Below, one piece after another: positions 1 through 8,576 of a DNA stretch of 32,835 nt. How positions within the stretch are numbered: the first letter of the stretch is position 1; every line of letters begins with the position of its first letter. The translations under genes were made by a program, and so were the position numbers. The notes below the pieces were generated by a model that was given only the letters and a program-made list of their open reading frames with translations, ran no database searches and was not told where the DNA came from. Source of the stretch: Burkholderiales bacterium (GTDB lineage: Bacteria > Pseudomonadota > Gammaproteobacteria > Burkholderiales > Casimicrobiaceae); NCBI GenBank assembly GCA_020851235.1, contig JADZDD010000040.1, positions 1-32,835 on the forward strand, written 5' to 3'.

Positions 1-1603
1 CGCTCGGCCGCCAGCTCTTGTCGAAGAATGGCTCGAGCGGGCTGTACAGGCGCAGGATCACGAACCAGCCCTTCCTGGGGTCGGTCTGGATCCAGTTGCC
101 ACGCGTGACGCCGGCGGGCTGCGTGGGACCGAAGTAGATCGTCGTCGAACCGTCGGCGCCCGCGACAGCGGCCGGGGATGGGTAGCTTTGGCTCCCGGCA
201 CGCGGGTAACGCTGCGGCGTGTCGAGCATCGAGCGGGTGACGTTGTCGTAGACCGTAAACGACCAGAAGTTCGCCTCCGGTATCCCTTTGGGCAGCGTCA
301 CCTTGTAGGTCCTCGCGCCGTCGAAGTAATTCTTCTGTGCATCCACCATGGCGAGCAGATACTGCGAGCCGGCGCCGGGCAGGCGCATCGCCATCGCCGG
401 CGTGATGCCGGTGATGCCATAGAAGAAGGCCGTCCGCGCATCCATGGTGCGGTAGCCGGTGGGTGGGTACGGCTTGACGCCCTCTTTCGTGATCTCGGGG
501 ATCGGCGTCTCGAACTCGTAGCCGACCTGGAACAGGAAGTTCGACCACGCCGAGCCGGGGTAGAAGTACCACGACGGGTCGCGCGGCGCGATGAACAGAC
601 TGCGGGCGGTGGCGTTGGCGAGCGCCAGCGCTTCGGTCATGGTTTGCTTCATCCGCGCCGTGGGATTGAAGGGCTTGCCCTTGACGATCCCAACGGAGGC
701 CATCGGACCCATCAGTTCCGCGTCGAGCGAGGTGGCCGGCTCATGCTGCACGACCTCGTTGAGCATCTCGTAGAAGCTCCAGTCGTTGGGCGGAACGGTG
801 TTCATCACCTTGCCGCTCAGGTTGTGGAAGACGGTGGCCGGTGGCGGCGTGATCCGGCCGAGCCTCCCCTTGCCGGCGAGGAACTCGGCGATGGGCGTGC
901 CGACGCCGCCGATCTCGTACGGATAGACCTTGGTGAACTTCTTGATGGCTTCGACCGCCGGCTTGGGATCGTTGTGATTCTTCAGCGACGAGCGGCCGAA
1001 CCACAGGACGGAGTTCGTACGGGTGCGCGCGACAAAGAATCCTCCGGTGGGCAACTCGCCCCGGTAGTCCGGTCCGACGATCAGATACTTGCCGCCCTCG
1101 CCGCGATCGGGTCCCGGTATGCCGAGGTCGGTGACCCAGCGGAACCACGCATCCTGCACGATGCCGAGGAACCCGGGCGGCGTTTCGAGCACGATGGGCC
1201 CCTTGTCGAGATCGAGGAAGCCCATGACGTAGATCGTGTCGGCATTGGCCGTGAGGAACAGCGACCTGGCGTCCATCAGTTCTTCGAAGACGCCGACCTC
1301 GTTGGCCTTCATCCCGACACTCATCATGCCCTTGCGCAGCGCCTGGATGCTGACCCCCCGCATGTTGTCCATGAACACGCGGTACGCATTGGTGAAGTCG
1401 AGATGGTCGTAGACCTTCGCGAGCGTCTCCTTGCTCGGCGCGCCGTCCTTGAAGTTCAGCACGCCAGCGCGAGTCTCGACCTTGTCCGGCGTGGTGATCG
1501 ACGCGGGGATCGCCGATCCCGTCTGCGCCGGGGCCACGCCGGGCAGTGCCAGTACCGCACCGCCGGCGACGATCGCCAGGGTCTTGCGTAGATGCTGCAA
1601 CAT
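1..1603 (-). CDS. DUF1254/DUF1214 domain secreted protein (3' end outside window)
   Basis: The frame stays open from ATG at 1603 to the left edge, so the C-terminus is missing; about 534 residues are visible. An AAAGGAG Shine-Dalgarno lies just upstream of the ATG. The N-terminus is a signal peptide (MLQHLRKTLAIVAGGAVLAL, then ...APAQ), so the mature protein should be periplasmic or exported. The middle part (NAYRVFMDNMRG, ANADTIYVMGFLDL, GIVQDAWFRWVTD, KYLIVGPDY) has the feel of DUF1254. The end (KNYFDGARTYKVTLP, NFWSFTVYDNVTRSMLDT, GNWIQTDPRKGWFVILRLY) matches the DUF1214 pattern, the usual partner domain. The biochemical role of this family is not established. Family call is confident, function is unknown. 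Confidence 0.85.
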   Translation of the reverse strand, partial: MLQHLRKTLAIVAGGAVLALPGVAPAQTGSAIPASITTPDKVETRAGVLNFKDGAPSKETLAKVYDHLDFTNAYRVFMDNMRGVSIQALRKGMMSVGMKANEVGVFEELMDARSLFLTANADTIYVMGFLDLDKGPIVLETPPGFLGIVQDAWFRWVTDLGIPGPDRGEGGKYLIVGPDYRGELPTGGFFVARTRTNSVLWFGRSSLKNHNDPKPAVEAIKKFTKVYPYEIGGVGTPIAEFLAGKGRLGRITPPPATVFHNLSGKVMNTVPPNDWSFYEMLNEVVQHEPATSLDAELMGPMASVGIVKGKPFNPTARMKQTMTEALALANATARSLFIAPRDPSWYFYPGSAWSNFLFQVGYEFETPIPEITKEGVKPYPPTGYRTMDARTAFFYGITGITPAMAMRLPGAGSQYLLAMVDAQKNYFDGARTYKVTLPKGIPEANFWSFTVYDNVTRSMLDTPQRYPRAGSQSYPSPAAVAGADGSTTIYFGPTQPAGVTRGNWIQTDPRKGWFVILRLYSPLEPFFDKSWRPS

Positions 1604-1738
1604 GTCGTCTCCTTTCAAAGGGCTCGCTTGGGTCTGCGTCTATCGAATGGCCGGAGCGGCAGGGCGGTGATCCACGGCGGAACCGGGGTCGTCATCTTAT
1701 CGTCGGCGGCAGCGCCACCCAAGCCGACGCCACCCGAA

Positions 1739-1990
1739 TCACTTGCGGCGTGCAAGCGGTAACCAGTGCAGAAAGCCGAAGAGCAGCGTCAGGCCGATGC
1801 TGTCGAACAGGGGTCCTGGGTGGCGCCTGATCCAGCGAAGGGCGAGCAGCACCTCGAGCAGATGCGCGGCCAGCAGGGCGACCGCAACGACTTGCAGCAA
1901 CCGCGTGACGCCTGCCGCCGGCAGGGCAAAGGTTCCGGCGAGAGCGAGTACGTAGATGGCGAGGCAGGCAGCCTTGAGCGCGTTGTTCAT
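1739..1990 (-). CDS. small DUF1145-like inner-membrane protein
   Basis: This 83-residue protein has three hydrophobic stretches: about residues 5-25, a long one around 30-50 containing LLAAHLLEVLLAL, and a C-terminal one with IGLTLLFGFLHWLPL. The layout (short N-terminal helix, HLLEVLL motif, basic loop, LLFGxLHW end) resembles the DUF1145/YhhL family of small membrane proteins. The function of that family is unknown. An AAGAGAAAG stretch upstream of the ATG could serve as ribosome binding site. It lies between the DUF1254 gene and the thiolase with short gaps on the same strand and might be cotranscribed with either. The family assignment is from memory of the motif pattern and is moderate. 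Confidence 0.65.
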   Translation of the reverse strand: MNNALKAACLAIYVLALAGTFALPAAGVTRLLQVVAVALLAAHLLEVLLALRWIRRHPGPLFDSIGLTLLFGFLHWLPLARRK

Positions 1991-2034
1991 TGCTTTCTCT
2001 TGTTTTGGTCACGATGGATGATCGCGGCGTACCG

Positions 2035-3273
2035 TCACCGGCTGAGGATGTGAACCGCGACGGCGGCCTCTTCCACACCCTGCATGCCGCCGCCGTTCTC
2101 CTGGATCGCGTGGCGGGCGCCTTCGACCTGGCGCGCGCCCGCTTCGCCGCGCAGTTGCGTGACGAGCTCGTAGAGCTGACCGATGCCGGTGGCGCCGAGC
2201 GGATGGCCCTTCGATTCGAGGCCGCCGGACACGTTGATCGGCATCCTGCCGCCCAGCGTGAACTCGCCGCGCTCGGCCGCGGGGCCGCCGCCACCGAGCG
2301 GCACGAAGCCGAGATTCTCGGACTGGATGATCTCGCCCATCGCCGAGGCGTCGTGCACTTCGGCCACGTCCATGTCCTCGGGACCGAGACCGGCGATGTC
2401 GTAGGCCTGGAGTGCTGCGAGACGGCTGACGTGCTTTTCCGGCTCGTCGATGCGGCGGTTGCTGAAGCTGCGGATGACGCTCGCTGCCACCTTGATCGAG
2501 CGACTGCGGTCGGCACCGATGCGGCGCAGCCCTTCGTCGGTGCACAGGACCGCCGCCGCCGCGCCGTCGGACAGCGGTGCGCACATCGGCAGCGTCAGCG
2601 GATAGGTGATCGGTGGCGCCGACAGCACTTCGTCGATGGTCAATGGTCGCCGAAACTGCGAGTAGGGGTTGTGCGCCGAGTGCTGGTGGTTCTTGGCCGA
2701 CACGGCGGCGATCTGCCGCTGCGTGGTGCCGAAAGTCTTCATGTGCCAGCGGCAGAATGCCGCGTAGATCGCCATGAACTTGCTGTACGGGCGCTCGGAT
2801 TCCGAACCCGGCGGCGGCGTGATGCCTTCGCCCATCCGGATCAGGGTCGCGTAATTCTCCTCGGCGCGGGAGACGTCCCAGCCGCCTTCGAAGATCGCCA
2901 GCGCCTTCGCCTTGTCGGCGATGTTCATCTTCTCCGCACCGATGGCGAGCGCCACGTCGGTGGTTCCCGCCCTGAGACTCTGCACCGCGAGATTGACGGC
3001 CGAGCTGCCCGAGGCGCACGCATTCTCTACGTTGTAGACGGGGATGCCTTCGATGCCGATCCGGCCGAACACGACCTGGCCGGGAATGGCGAGTTGCCCC
3101 TGCAGCGCGCCGTTGGTCATGCCCGAGTAGTACGCGGCGCCGATGTCGGCGATGGCGCAGCCGGCGTCTTTCAGCGCTCCCTGCAGCGCTTCGCCGGCCA
3201 GATCGTGCAGGCTGCGATCGAGGTGGCGACCGAACACGGTCATGGCGATGCCAGCGATGTAGACGGCTGTCAT
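2035..3273 (-). CDS. thiolase-family protein (acetyl-CoA acetyltransferase / lipid-transfer type)
   Basis: A 412-residue thiolase-fold enzyme, predicted to act on 3-ketoacyl-CoA thioesters in the cytoplasm. The nucleophilic cysteine is in NACASGSSA (Cys86), and the histidine motif GGLESKGHPLGATG is present near residue 345. The usual second catalytic cysteine (CxGGG/CIGG) is replaced by ENGGG near the C-terminus, as seen in the SCP-x/lipid-transfer-like thiolase branch, so a degradative cleavage role similar to side-chain thiolases is possible but not certain. The ATG at 3273 has an AAGGAG ribosome site; the frame is open further upstream but that part is a shadow of the neighbouring synthetase gene. 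It is the last gene of a four-gene minus-strand operon (7376-2035). Confidence 0.9.
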   Translation of the reverse strand: MTAVYIAGIAMTVFGRHLDRSLHDLAGEALQGALKDAGCAIADIGAAYYSGMTNGALQGQLAIPGQVVFGRIGIEGIPVYNVENACASGSSAVNLAVQSLRAGTTDVALAIGAEKMNIADKAKALAIFEGGWDVSRAEENYATLIRMGEGITPPPGSESERPYSKFMAIYAAFCRWHMKTFGTTQRQIAAVSAKNHQHSAHNPYSQFRRPLTIDEVLSAPPITYPLTLPMCAPLSDGAAAAVLCTDEGLRRIGADRSRSIKVAASVIRSFSNRRIDEPEKHVSRLAALQAYDIAGLGPEDMDVAEVHDASAMGEIIQSENLGFVPLGGGGPAAERGEFTLGGRMPINVSGGLESKGHPLGATGIGQLYELVTQLRGEAGARQVEGARHAIQENGGGMQGVEEAAVAVHILSR

Positions 3274-3314
3274 GAAGGCTCCTTGTGTCTCGCGGTGGGG
3301 AGGGCGGGCAGCGT

Positions 3315-4883
3315 TCAAATCCGACGCGCCGTGTCCTTCCAGTAGGCCGCGCGCAGATCCTTCTTCAGCACCTTGCCGACGGGGCTGCGCGGGAGCGACT
3401 CGACGAAGTCGATCGACTTCGGCGCCTTCACGGAGCCGAGCCTGTCCTTGCACAGCGCGATCAGTTCGTCGGCCGTGGTGGTCTGCCCGGCGTTGAGCTC
3501 GACCACCGCCTTGACCGCCTCGCCCCACTTCTCGTCGGGCACGCCGATCACCGCGCAGTCGCGCACGGCCGGGTGGCCCCACAGCACCTGCTCGACTTCG
3601 CTCGGGTAGACGTTGAACCCGCCCGAGATGATCATGTCCTTCTTGCGGTCGGTGATGTGCAGGTAACCTTCGGCGTCGAGGTGACCGATGTCGCCGGTGT
3701 GCAGCCAGCCGTCGACGATCGTCTCGGCGGTCTTCTCCGGCGCCTTGTAGTAGCCCTTCATCACGAGGTCGCCGCGCACGCAAATCTCGCCGGTGGCGCC
3801 GATCGGCAGGATCTCGTTGGCATCGCCCAGGATCTCGACGCGCACCAGCGGATTGGGACGGCCGACCGAGGACAGGCGCTCGTCGGAGGCGATCGTGCCG
3901 CCCGCGAAGTGCTCGTCCGGCGGCATGAACGAGATCGACGCCGGCGCTTCGGTTTGCCCGTAGCCACCCATCATCACCGGACCGATCACTTCGATCGCCT
4001 GCTTCAGTTTCTCCACCGACATCGGCGCTGCGCCGTAGAGGAAATACCGGAGCGACGAGAAGTCCACTTTCTTCCCGAGGTCGGGAATGTCGAGCAGCCG
4101 GTAGATCACCGTCGGCGGCAGGAACAGCTCGGTCACCTTGTGCTTCGGAATCGCACCGAGCAACAACGCAGGATCGGGCCTGGTCACCACCACCACGGTG
4201 CCGCCGCGCGCCGTGCAAGGCAGCGACAGCAGACCGGCGGTGTGCGTCATCGGCGCGGCGGCGAGATTCACGGGAGGCTCGTCGGCACGGTAATGACAAC
4301 CCATGATGAAGTGAGCGCAAAAGGTCTGCGCGCTGCGGTGAGTGTTCATCACCCCCTTCGGCATGCCGGTGGTGCCGCCGGTGGCCGACAGCATCACCAC
4401 GTCGTCCATGTCGACCGCGACGTTCGGCTTCGAGGCCGGCTGCCCGTCGACCCAGGCCGGCAGCGACACCGCGCCGGTCACTTCGGCCGCGTCGCCATCG
4501 ACGCAGATCCATCGTCTGACTTTGCGCAGCTTCGGCTGCAGCCCGGCGATCACCGGCGCGAACGCCTTCTGGAAGAACAGCAACTCGCAGTCGAAGGCGT
4601 CGAGCACGTAGAGGTTCTCTTCCGCGGAGTTACGGGCGCCGACCGGGATCCAGCACATGTTGGCGCGCCAGAGGCCGAGCGTGCAGGTCCAGGCGGTGAC
4701 GTCGTTGCCCGCCCATACGGCGCCCTTGGTTTCTTTCGGCAGGCCGGTGGCGAGCAGCGCGTTGGCGATGCGGCAGGACAACTCGCCGACCTCGTCGAAG
4801 CGGTAGCTGCGCTCGTCCTGGATGTAGGCGGCACCTTTCGGATTGATGCGCCAGCCACGGTCGAAGAAATCGATGATGGCCAT
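3315..4883 (-). CDS. acyl-CoA synthetase (class I adenylate-forming enzyme)
   Basis: A 522-residue ATP-dependent CoA ligase of the ANL superfamily. Visible motifs in order: P-loop-like SATGGTTGMPKG (residues 166-177), GGYGQTE (about 310), TGDIG (about 400), the hinge/A8 region DRKKDMIISGGFN, and the C-terminal catalytic lysine in SPVGKVLKKDLR (about 505). The length is normal for the family. It should activate a carboxylic acid to its acyl-CoA for the dehydrogenase and thiolase encoded in the same operon; the substrate cannot be told from sequence. The start at 4883 has no clear Shine-Dalgarno but lies 9 bases after the stop of the upstream gene, which fits translational coupling. About 40 bases separate it from the thiolase gene. 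Confidence 0.93.
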   Translation of the reverse strand: MAIIDFFDRGWRINPKGAAYIQDERSYRFDEVGELSCRIANALLATGLPKETKGAVWAGNDVTAWTCTLGLWRANMCWIPVGARNSAEENLYVLDAFDCELLFFQKAFAPVIAGLQPKLRKVRRWICVDGDAAEVTGAVSLPAWVDGQPASKPNVAVDMDDVVMLSATGGTTGMPKGVMNTHRSAQTFCAHFIMGCHYRADEPPVNLAAAPMTHTAGLLSLPCTARGGTVVVVTRPDPALLLGAIPKHKVTELFLPPTVIYRLLDIPDLGKKVDFSSLRYFLYGAAPMSVEKLKQAIEVIGPVMMGGYGQTEAPASISFMPPDEHFAGGTIASDERLSSVGRPNPLVRVEILGDANEILPIGATGEICVRGDLVMKGYYKAPEKTAETIVDGWLHTGDIGHLDAEGYLHITDRKKDMIISGGFNVYPSEVEQVLWGHPAVRDCAVIGVPDEKWGEAVKAVVELNAGQTTTADELIALCKDRLGSVKAPKSIDFVESLPRSPVGKVLKKDLRAAYWKDTARRI

Positions 4884-4892
4884 GATCCGGGC

Positions 4893-6026
4893 TCAGAGTG
4901 GGGTGACGGTGGCGCGCGCCAGGCCGCGCTGCTCGAGGAAGCCGAGCAGGTAGCGGTGGCCGAACGCCTTGCTGGCGGAGGCGAAGCCGACGCGGTTCGT
5001 TTCACCGTCGAGCAGCTTCATCACCGCCGCGGCGTGCAAGGCGCCGGTCGAGATGTACGGCGTTATGCCGTGGACGGTGGCGCGCACCGCCGCAAGCTGG
5101 CCGCGGCCGATCGCGAAGTCCGCGGTGCGCGTCACCGTGGTTCTCTCGCGAGGTGGCATGGCAGGCGTGGTCGAATCGACGATGCCCTTGATTACCGCGT
5201 CCTGTTGCTCCTTGGGCAGGTGCTTGTACTCCGTCTCCCATTTCTGTACGAGGCCGTGGACCAGCTGCATGACGTTGTTGTCGTAGAAGCCGACCCAGGA
5301 CGTGCAGCAGCGAACGCGTCCGTCCTGTTCGAAGGTCACCGGCAGCGACGTGCCGCCCCACGGAATCGAGAACACCGGCTGCACGAAGCTCGGGTCGACG
5401 ACATTGGCCGACGCGCCGAGCGCGTGCGGCACCAGTCTTTTTTCCCAGAGGTAGCACTGCTCAGCGCGGAGGAGCTCGAAGATCGATGCCGTGGACCCGA
5501 TCGTGACGCCCGACGCGGCGAAGCGCGGGCCGCGACACAGCGTGGCCGTCTCGAGCACGTCGACACCCGGCGTCTCGAGCGCGAGTTCGGCCGCGATCTC
5601 CGCGAACGTGTACATGTAGGCGGTCGACGGCGACACCAGCAGGCCGGCCTGCCGGTACGCTTCGCCAAACTGCTCGCGCACCGCGCGGATGTAGCCTTGC
5701 TCGCCGGTCGTGTCGATGTGGTGGCAGCCGGCTTTCAGCGCCGCCTCCACCGTGGTCAGGCCGAACTTGACGAAGGGTCCGACCGTGTTGCACACCACCT
5801 TCGCCCCCTTGAACACCCGCGTCAGCGCATCCACCGTGTGCTCGGATTCGACGATCTCATAGGTGGCGGATTCGAGGCGCACGACGCGCTGCGCCATCAT
5901 CTCCTGCACGCGCTTCGCGTTGCGCGCGACGGCAGTGAAGGGGATGTTCTGGTCGATCAGCCAGTCCATGATCAGCATGCCGGTGTAGCCGCTGGCGCCA
6001 TAGATGACGACGGGGTGCTTGGCCAT
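4893..6026 (-). CDS. saccharopine dehydrogenase-like NAD(P)-binding oxidoreductase
   Basis: A 377-residue protein opening with a Rossmann fold: VVIYGASGYTG with the dinucleotide motif at residues 10-16, followed by GAKVVCNTVGPF and KAGCHHIDTTGEQGY, which are typical of the saccharopine-dehydrogenase/trans-acting enoyl reductase superfamily. The C-terminal half (STASIFELLR, FAIGRGQLAAVRATVHG, AAAVMKLLDG) matches members often found beside acyl-CoA genes rather than in lysine metabolism. Because it sits between an acyl-CoA dehydrogenase and an acyl-CoA synthetase, a redox step on a lipid-like or CoA-bound intermediate is inferred; true saccharopine dehydrogenase activity is unlikely. The gene is intact and ends 9 bases before the synthetase start. 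Confidence 0.85.
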   Translation of the reverse strand: MAKHPVVIYGASGYTGMLIMDWLIDQNIPFTAVARNAKRVQEMMAQRVVRLESATYEIVESEHTVDALTRVFKGAKVVCNTVGPFVKFGLTTVEAALKAGCHHIDTTGEQGYIRAVREQFGEAYRQAGLLVSPSTAYMYTFAEIAAELALETPGVDVLETATLCRGPRFAASGVTIGSTASIFELLRAEQCYLWEKRLVPHALGASANVVDPSFVQPVFSIPWGGTSLPVTFEQDGRVRCCTSWVGFYDNNVMQLVHGLVQKWETEYKHLPKEQQDAVIKGIVDSTTPAMPPRERTTVTRTADFAIGRGQLAAVRATVHGITPYISTGALHAAAVMKLLDGETNRVGFASASKAFGHRYLLGFLEQRGLARATVTPL

Positions 6027-6095
6027 TGGTTTCGCTCGTGGGTTGAACGGGGTTGGGGGTGCGCGGCGCGGAATCGCGGTCGCCGCGACGAGGGT

Positions 6096-7376
6096 TCAGT
6101 TCTGCGACCAGCCTTCGGCGTAGAGCTGCTGTGCAAGCAGCCCCAGGCGCATGGTCAGGACGTAGTTCTCGCCGTCCTCGATGAGTGCTGCGCGCGCGTC
6201 GCGATAGAGTCGCTCGATCGGGTACTCGCGCGAGGTGCCGAAGCCGCCGAAGAGTTGCAGCGCCTCGTCGGCGACCTTCATCGCTTCCTGCGTGACGGTG
6301 ACCTTCGCCGACGCGGTCACGTACGGATGCGTCTGCGGCGACTGCCGGGCATAGGCGAGCGAGCGGCGCGCCACCGAGCGCGCGAGCTCGACCCGGCGCA
6401 GCATGTCGCCCAAGCGAAAGCGCGTGAGCTGATGGTCGATGAGCAACCTGCCGCCCTGGCGCCGCTCGTGGCAGTACTGCAGCGCGAGCTCGAAGGCGGC
6501 ACGGGCGAGACCGGTGAACACCTGCGACATGTGCGTGCCCGCGTATGACCAGGCTGAGGCCATGTTGCCGTAGTACTCGTCTTTGAGCGCGACGGCAAAG
6601 CGCTTCGGGATCCGGACGTTGTCGAAATAGATCTCGCCCTGCGGCAGCGAGCGCTGGCCGATCTTGTCCAGCGGCTTGCCCTTCGACACGCCTTGCAGAT
6701 CGAGCGGGATGATCACGCTCATGCCGTGCGGGCGGCCGTCCTTCTCGAACAGCCCGTCGCCGTAGTCGGCGCCGATGTAGCCCAGTGCAACCTGCGCGAC
6801 CGCACCATTGGAGACCCAGGCCGAGCACTGGCCATTGATGACAATCTCGTCGCCGGCGAGCCGCCCCCAGACGTTGCCGCGGTTCCCCTGCTGGCCCGCA
6901 ACCCATTCGCGCGCCATGTCGAAGACCTGCACGTCGCTGCCCTTGTCGGGGTGGGTGATCATCCAGCAGCCGATCTTGCCGCTGCACAGATCGACCAGTT
7001 CCTTGTTGCCGACCGCAGCCGCCATCTGAAGCGGAAATCCGCAGGCGCCCAGCGAGACGCCGAGCCCGGCATCGCCCCAGCCCAACTCCTCGCCGATCAG
7101 CGACTCCATGCGCACCGCCACCGACGGCGGCAGTTCGGCCATCATCGCCGGATCGAGCCCGAGCTTCGCGTACTCGGCGAAGACGCCGTAGTACGGCGAG
7201 CCGGGCGCGACCACGTCCTCCGCGCTCATCTTGTCGAGTTCGGCGCCGAGCGGGCGCAGCACGTCCCGGGCGAATCGATGCACGCCGGCCTGCACCGCGG
7301 CTTCTTCCTCCGACAGCGGCGTCTCGAAGCCGGTCAGGCCGACGGCCGGCAAGGTGAGTTCAGGTTTCAGCGTCAT
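6096..7376 (-). CDS. acyl-CoA dehydrogenase
   Basis: A 426-residue FAD-dependent acyl-CoA dehydrogenase catalysing alpha,beta-desaturation of an acyl-CoA. The N-terminal helical domain is followed by the beta domain with GCWMITHPDKGSDVQ and IYFDNVRIPKRFAV, and a C-terminal helical domain ending QLFGGFGTSREYPIERLYRD, which holds the FAD/partner-subunit contacts. The region DARAALIEDGENY carries an acidic residue at the place expected for the catalytic base, though this is judged by eye. ATG at 7376 was chosen because an AAGGAG lies about 10 bases upstream; the frame is open 18 codons further but that peptide shows no family-like sequence. It is the first gene of the operon that continues to 2035, so its promoter should lie in the 7377-7844 gap. 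Confidence 0.92.
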   Translation of the reverse strand: MTLKPELTLPAVGLTGFETPLSEEEAAVQAGVHRFARDVLRPLGAELDKMSAEDVVAPGSPYYGVFAEYAKLGLDPAMMAELPPSVAVRMESLIGEELGWGDAGLGVSLGACGFPLQMAAAVGNKELVDLCSGKIGCWMITHPDKGSDVQVFDMAREWVAGQQGNRGNVWGRLAGDEIVINGQCSAWVSNGAVAQVALGYIGADYGDGLFEKDGRPHGMSVIIPLDLQGVSKGKPLDKIGQRSLPQGEIYFDNVRIPKRFAVALKDEYYGNMASAWSYAGTHMSQVFTGLARAAFELALQYCHERRQGGRLLIDHQLTRFRLGDMLRRVELARSVARRSLAYARQSPQTHPYVTASAKVTVTQEAMKVADEALQLFGGFGTSREYPIERLYRDARAALIEDGENYVLTMRLGLLAQQLYAEGWSQN

Positions 7377-7844
7377 CACGAGGAGGCTCCTTTGCACACA
7401 CGGGGATCGCACGGACCGGGGGGTGCTCACCCGGTGGCGGGCAGCGGCAGGTCACCTACGCCCGCTCGCCCGATCGGTGCGACTCAAGCGAGGCCAACTA
7501 TCCGCGATTGCGGCGCGCGCTGCCCCACCCCAAAGGTGTTGGCCTGCGCTCGCGACGCGGATGAGCCTGCCTGCTCCTGCCGTCGTACCGCTCGCGACGT
7601 GAAGGCGCCTTGGAGGCGCCGTGGGCCGACACTGTCAGGCCAGTTGCAGCCCTGACATCGGGCAGCCGCGGCGCTCCCTCTCATGCACCCTCGATCGCGG
7701 ATCGGCCTCCGCACCGCGCAGACGGCACGGCTTCGGCGCTCCAGCGCCCGCTTGACCGGCACCACCAACCCGAAACACTCGGCTTCGCGTGGCTTGAATT
7801 TCCTGGCCGTTAGCCGTTTCGGAACACCTGCAGCGCGGTTTAAC
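7377..7844. other. intergenic region between divergent operons
   Basis: About 470 bases separate the start of the acyl-CoA dehydrogenase operon (minus) from the toxin-antitoxin promoter (plus). Short open frames exist on both strands but none has a good ribosome site, a recognisable domain or a convincing composition. The region must hold the operon promoter; no clear -35/-10 pair or regulator palindrome could be picked out by eye. Confidence 0.5.
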
Positions 7845-7866
7845 GTATGGTATGATGTATGGCATG
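7845..7866 (+). promoter_or_regulatory. extended -10 promoter and direct-repeat operator of the toxin-antitoxin operon
   Basis: TATGAT at 7851-7856 is a good -10 hexamer, preceded directly by TGG (extended -10). No good -35 is seen. A start point 7-8 bases downstream would fall on the A of the antitoxin ATG at 7864, so the message may be leaderless; no Shine-Dalgarno precedes that ATG. The same bases form two 10-base direct repeats, GTATGGTATG (7845-7854) and GTATGGCATG (7857-7866), a plausible binding site for the ribbon-helix-helix antitoxin and hence autoregulation. Motifs are seen directly; their function is inferred. Confidence 0.5.
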
Positions 7867-8085
7867 CAGAAGACCACTGTTTATATTCCGGAGGATCTGA
7901 AGCGCACGCTCGAGCTGGTCGCCGCCGCGCGCGGCGTCAGTGAGGCCGAGTTGATCCGGGAGGCGCTGCGCGCGGCCACCGGCGATCCATCATCGCGAGT
8001 GCCCCGGCTGCCGCTTTTCAGAAGCGGCAAGCCCGGGCTCGCCGAACGCGTGGATGAGGCGCTGGCAGGATTCGGCGAGTCGTGA
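7864..8085 (+). CDS. ribbon-helix-helix antitoxin (CopG/VapB type)
   Basis: A 73-residue protein. It begins QKTTVYIPEDLKRTLELVA, the beta strand and first helix of a ribbon-helix-helix DNA-binding domain, followed by GVSEAELIREALRAA, the second helix. The tail (residues about 45-73, VPRLPLFRSGKPGLAERVDE) is the type of flexible C-terminal segment that wraps around and blocks a PIN toxin. It overlaps the toxin gene by 4 bases (GTGA), the usual arrangement for VapBC modules. ATG codons at 7852 and 7855 are in frame upstream; 7864 was preferred because the fold begins there and the promoter points to it. It should bind its own promoter repeats and neutralise the downstream toxin. Confidence 0.88.
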   Translation: MQKTTVYIPEDLKRTLELVAAARGVSEAELIREALRAATGDPSSRVPRLPLFRSGKPGLAERVDEALAGFGES

Positions 8086-8501
8086 TCCTGCTCGACACGA
8101 GCGGCCTGCTGTCCGCGCTCGACGGCAGTCAGCGGCATCACCAGGAGTGCGTTGCGGTGCTCGCGAAGGCGGCGGCGCCGTTGCTTCTGTCGCCTTTCGT
8201 GCTCGCCGAGCTCGATTATCTGTTGGCGCGCCACGTCGGGTACCGCGCCCAGGTAGCGCTTCTGGACGAAGTCGCTCGGGGTGCGTATCGGTTGGAGCCG
8301 TTCACTTCAGCCGACATCGCGCGTGCCAAGGACGTGATCGAGAAGTACGCGGACCTCGAGATCGGCCTCGCGGACGCTTCGATCGTGGTGCTGGCCGAAA
8401 GACATGCGGTGCCCGATGTGCTCACGCTCGACCAGCGGCATTTCAGGGCGATGCGCATACAGCAGCGCAAGCGGTTCAGGATTCTGCCGTTCGACCGGTA
8501 G
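8082..8501 (+). CDS. vapC: PIN-domain ribonuclease toxin (VapC type)
   Basis: A 139-residue PIN-domain protein with GTG start overlapping the antitoxin stop. The four acidic residues that bind the catalytic metal are visible: Asp5 (ILLDTSGLL), Glu43 (VLAELDYLL), Asp98 (IGLADASIV) and Asp117 (LTLDQRHF). The length is standard. VapC toxins are endoribonucleases that cut RNA, often tRNA, when the antitoxin is degraded; the RNA target here cannot be predicted. Nothing suggests inactivation. The downstream region is a graveyard of gene fragments, so the module sits at the edge of an unstable or accessory segment. Confidence 0.92.
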   Translation: MILLDTSGLLSALDGSQRHHQECVAVLAKAAAPLLLSPFVLAELDYLLARHVGYRAQVALLDEVARGAYRLEPFTSADIARAKDVIEKYADLEIGLADASIVVLAERHAVPDVLTLDQRHFRAMRIQQRKRFRILPFDR

Positions 8502-8576
8502 TCGGGGCCTCGTACATCGCACACGGGAGAAGAGGGCCACGAGGTCGAGCCACTTGTAGGACTTCGCCGGCGGCTG

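Noticed and set aside
3285-6548. A very long plus-strand open frame antisense to the acyl-CoA operon
   Set aside because: It is rich in Arg, Ala, His and Asp with no domain, and lies exactly opposite three clearly recognisable enzymes; such antisense frames are expected in GC-rich DNA.
7377-7430. Longer N-terminus for the acyl-CoA dehydrogenase (start at 7430)
   Set aside because: The added 18 residues show no family-like sequence and the inner ATG has the good ribosome site.
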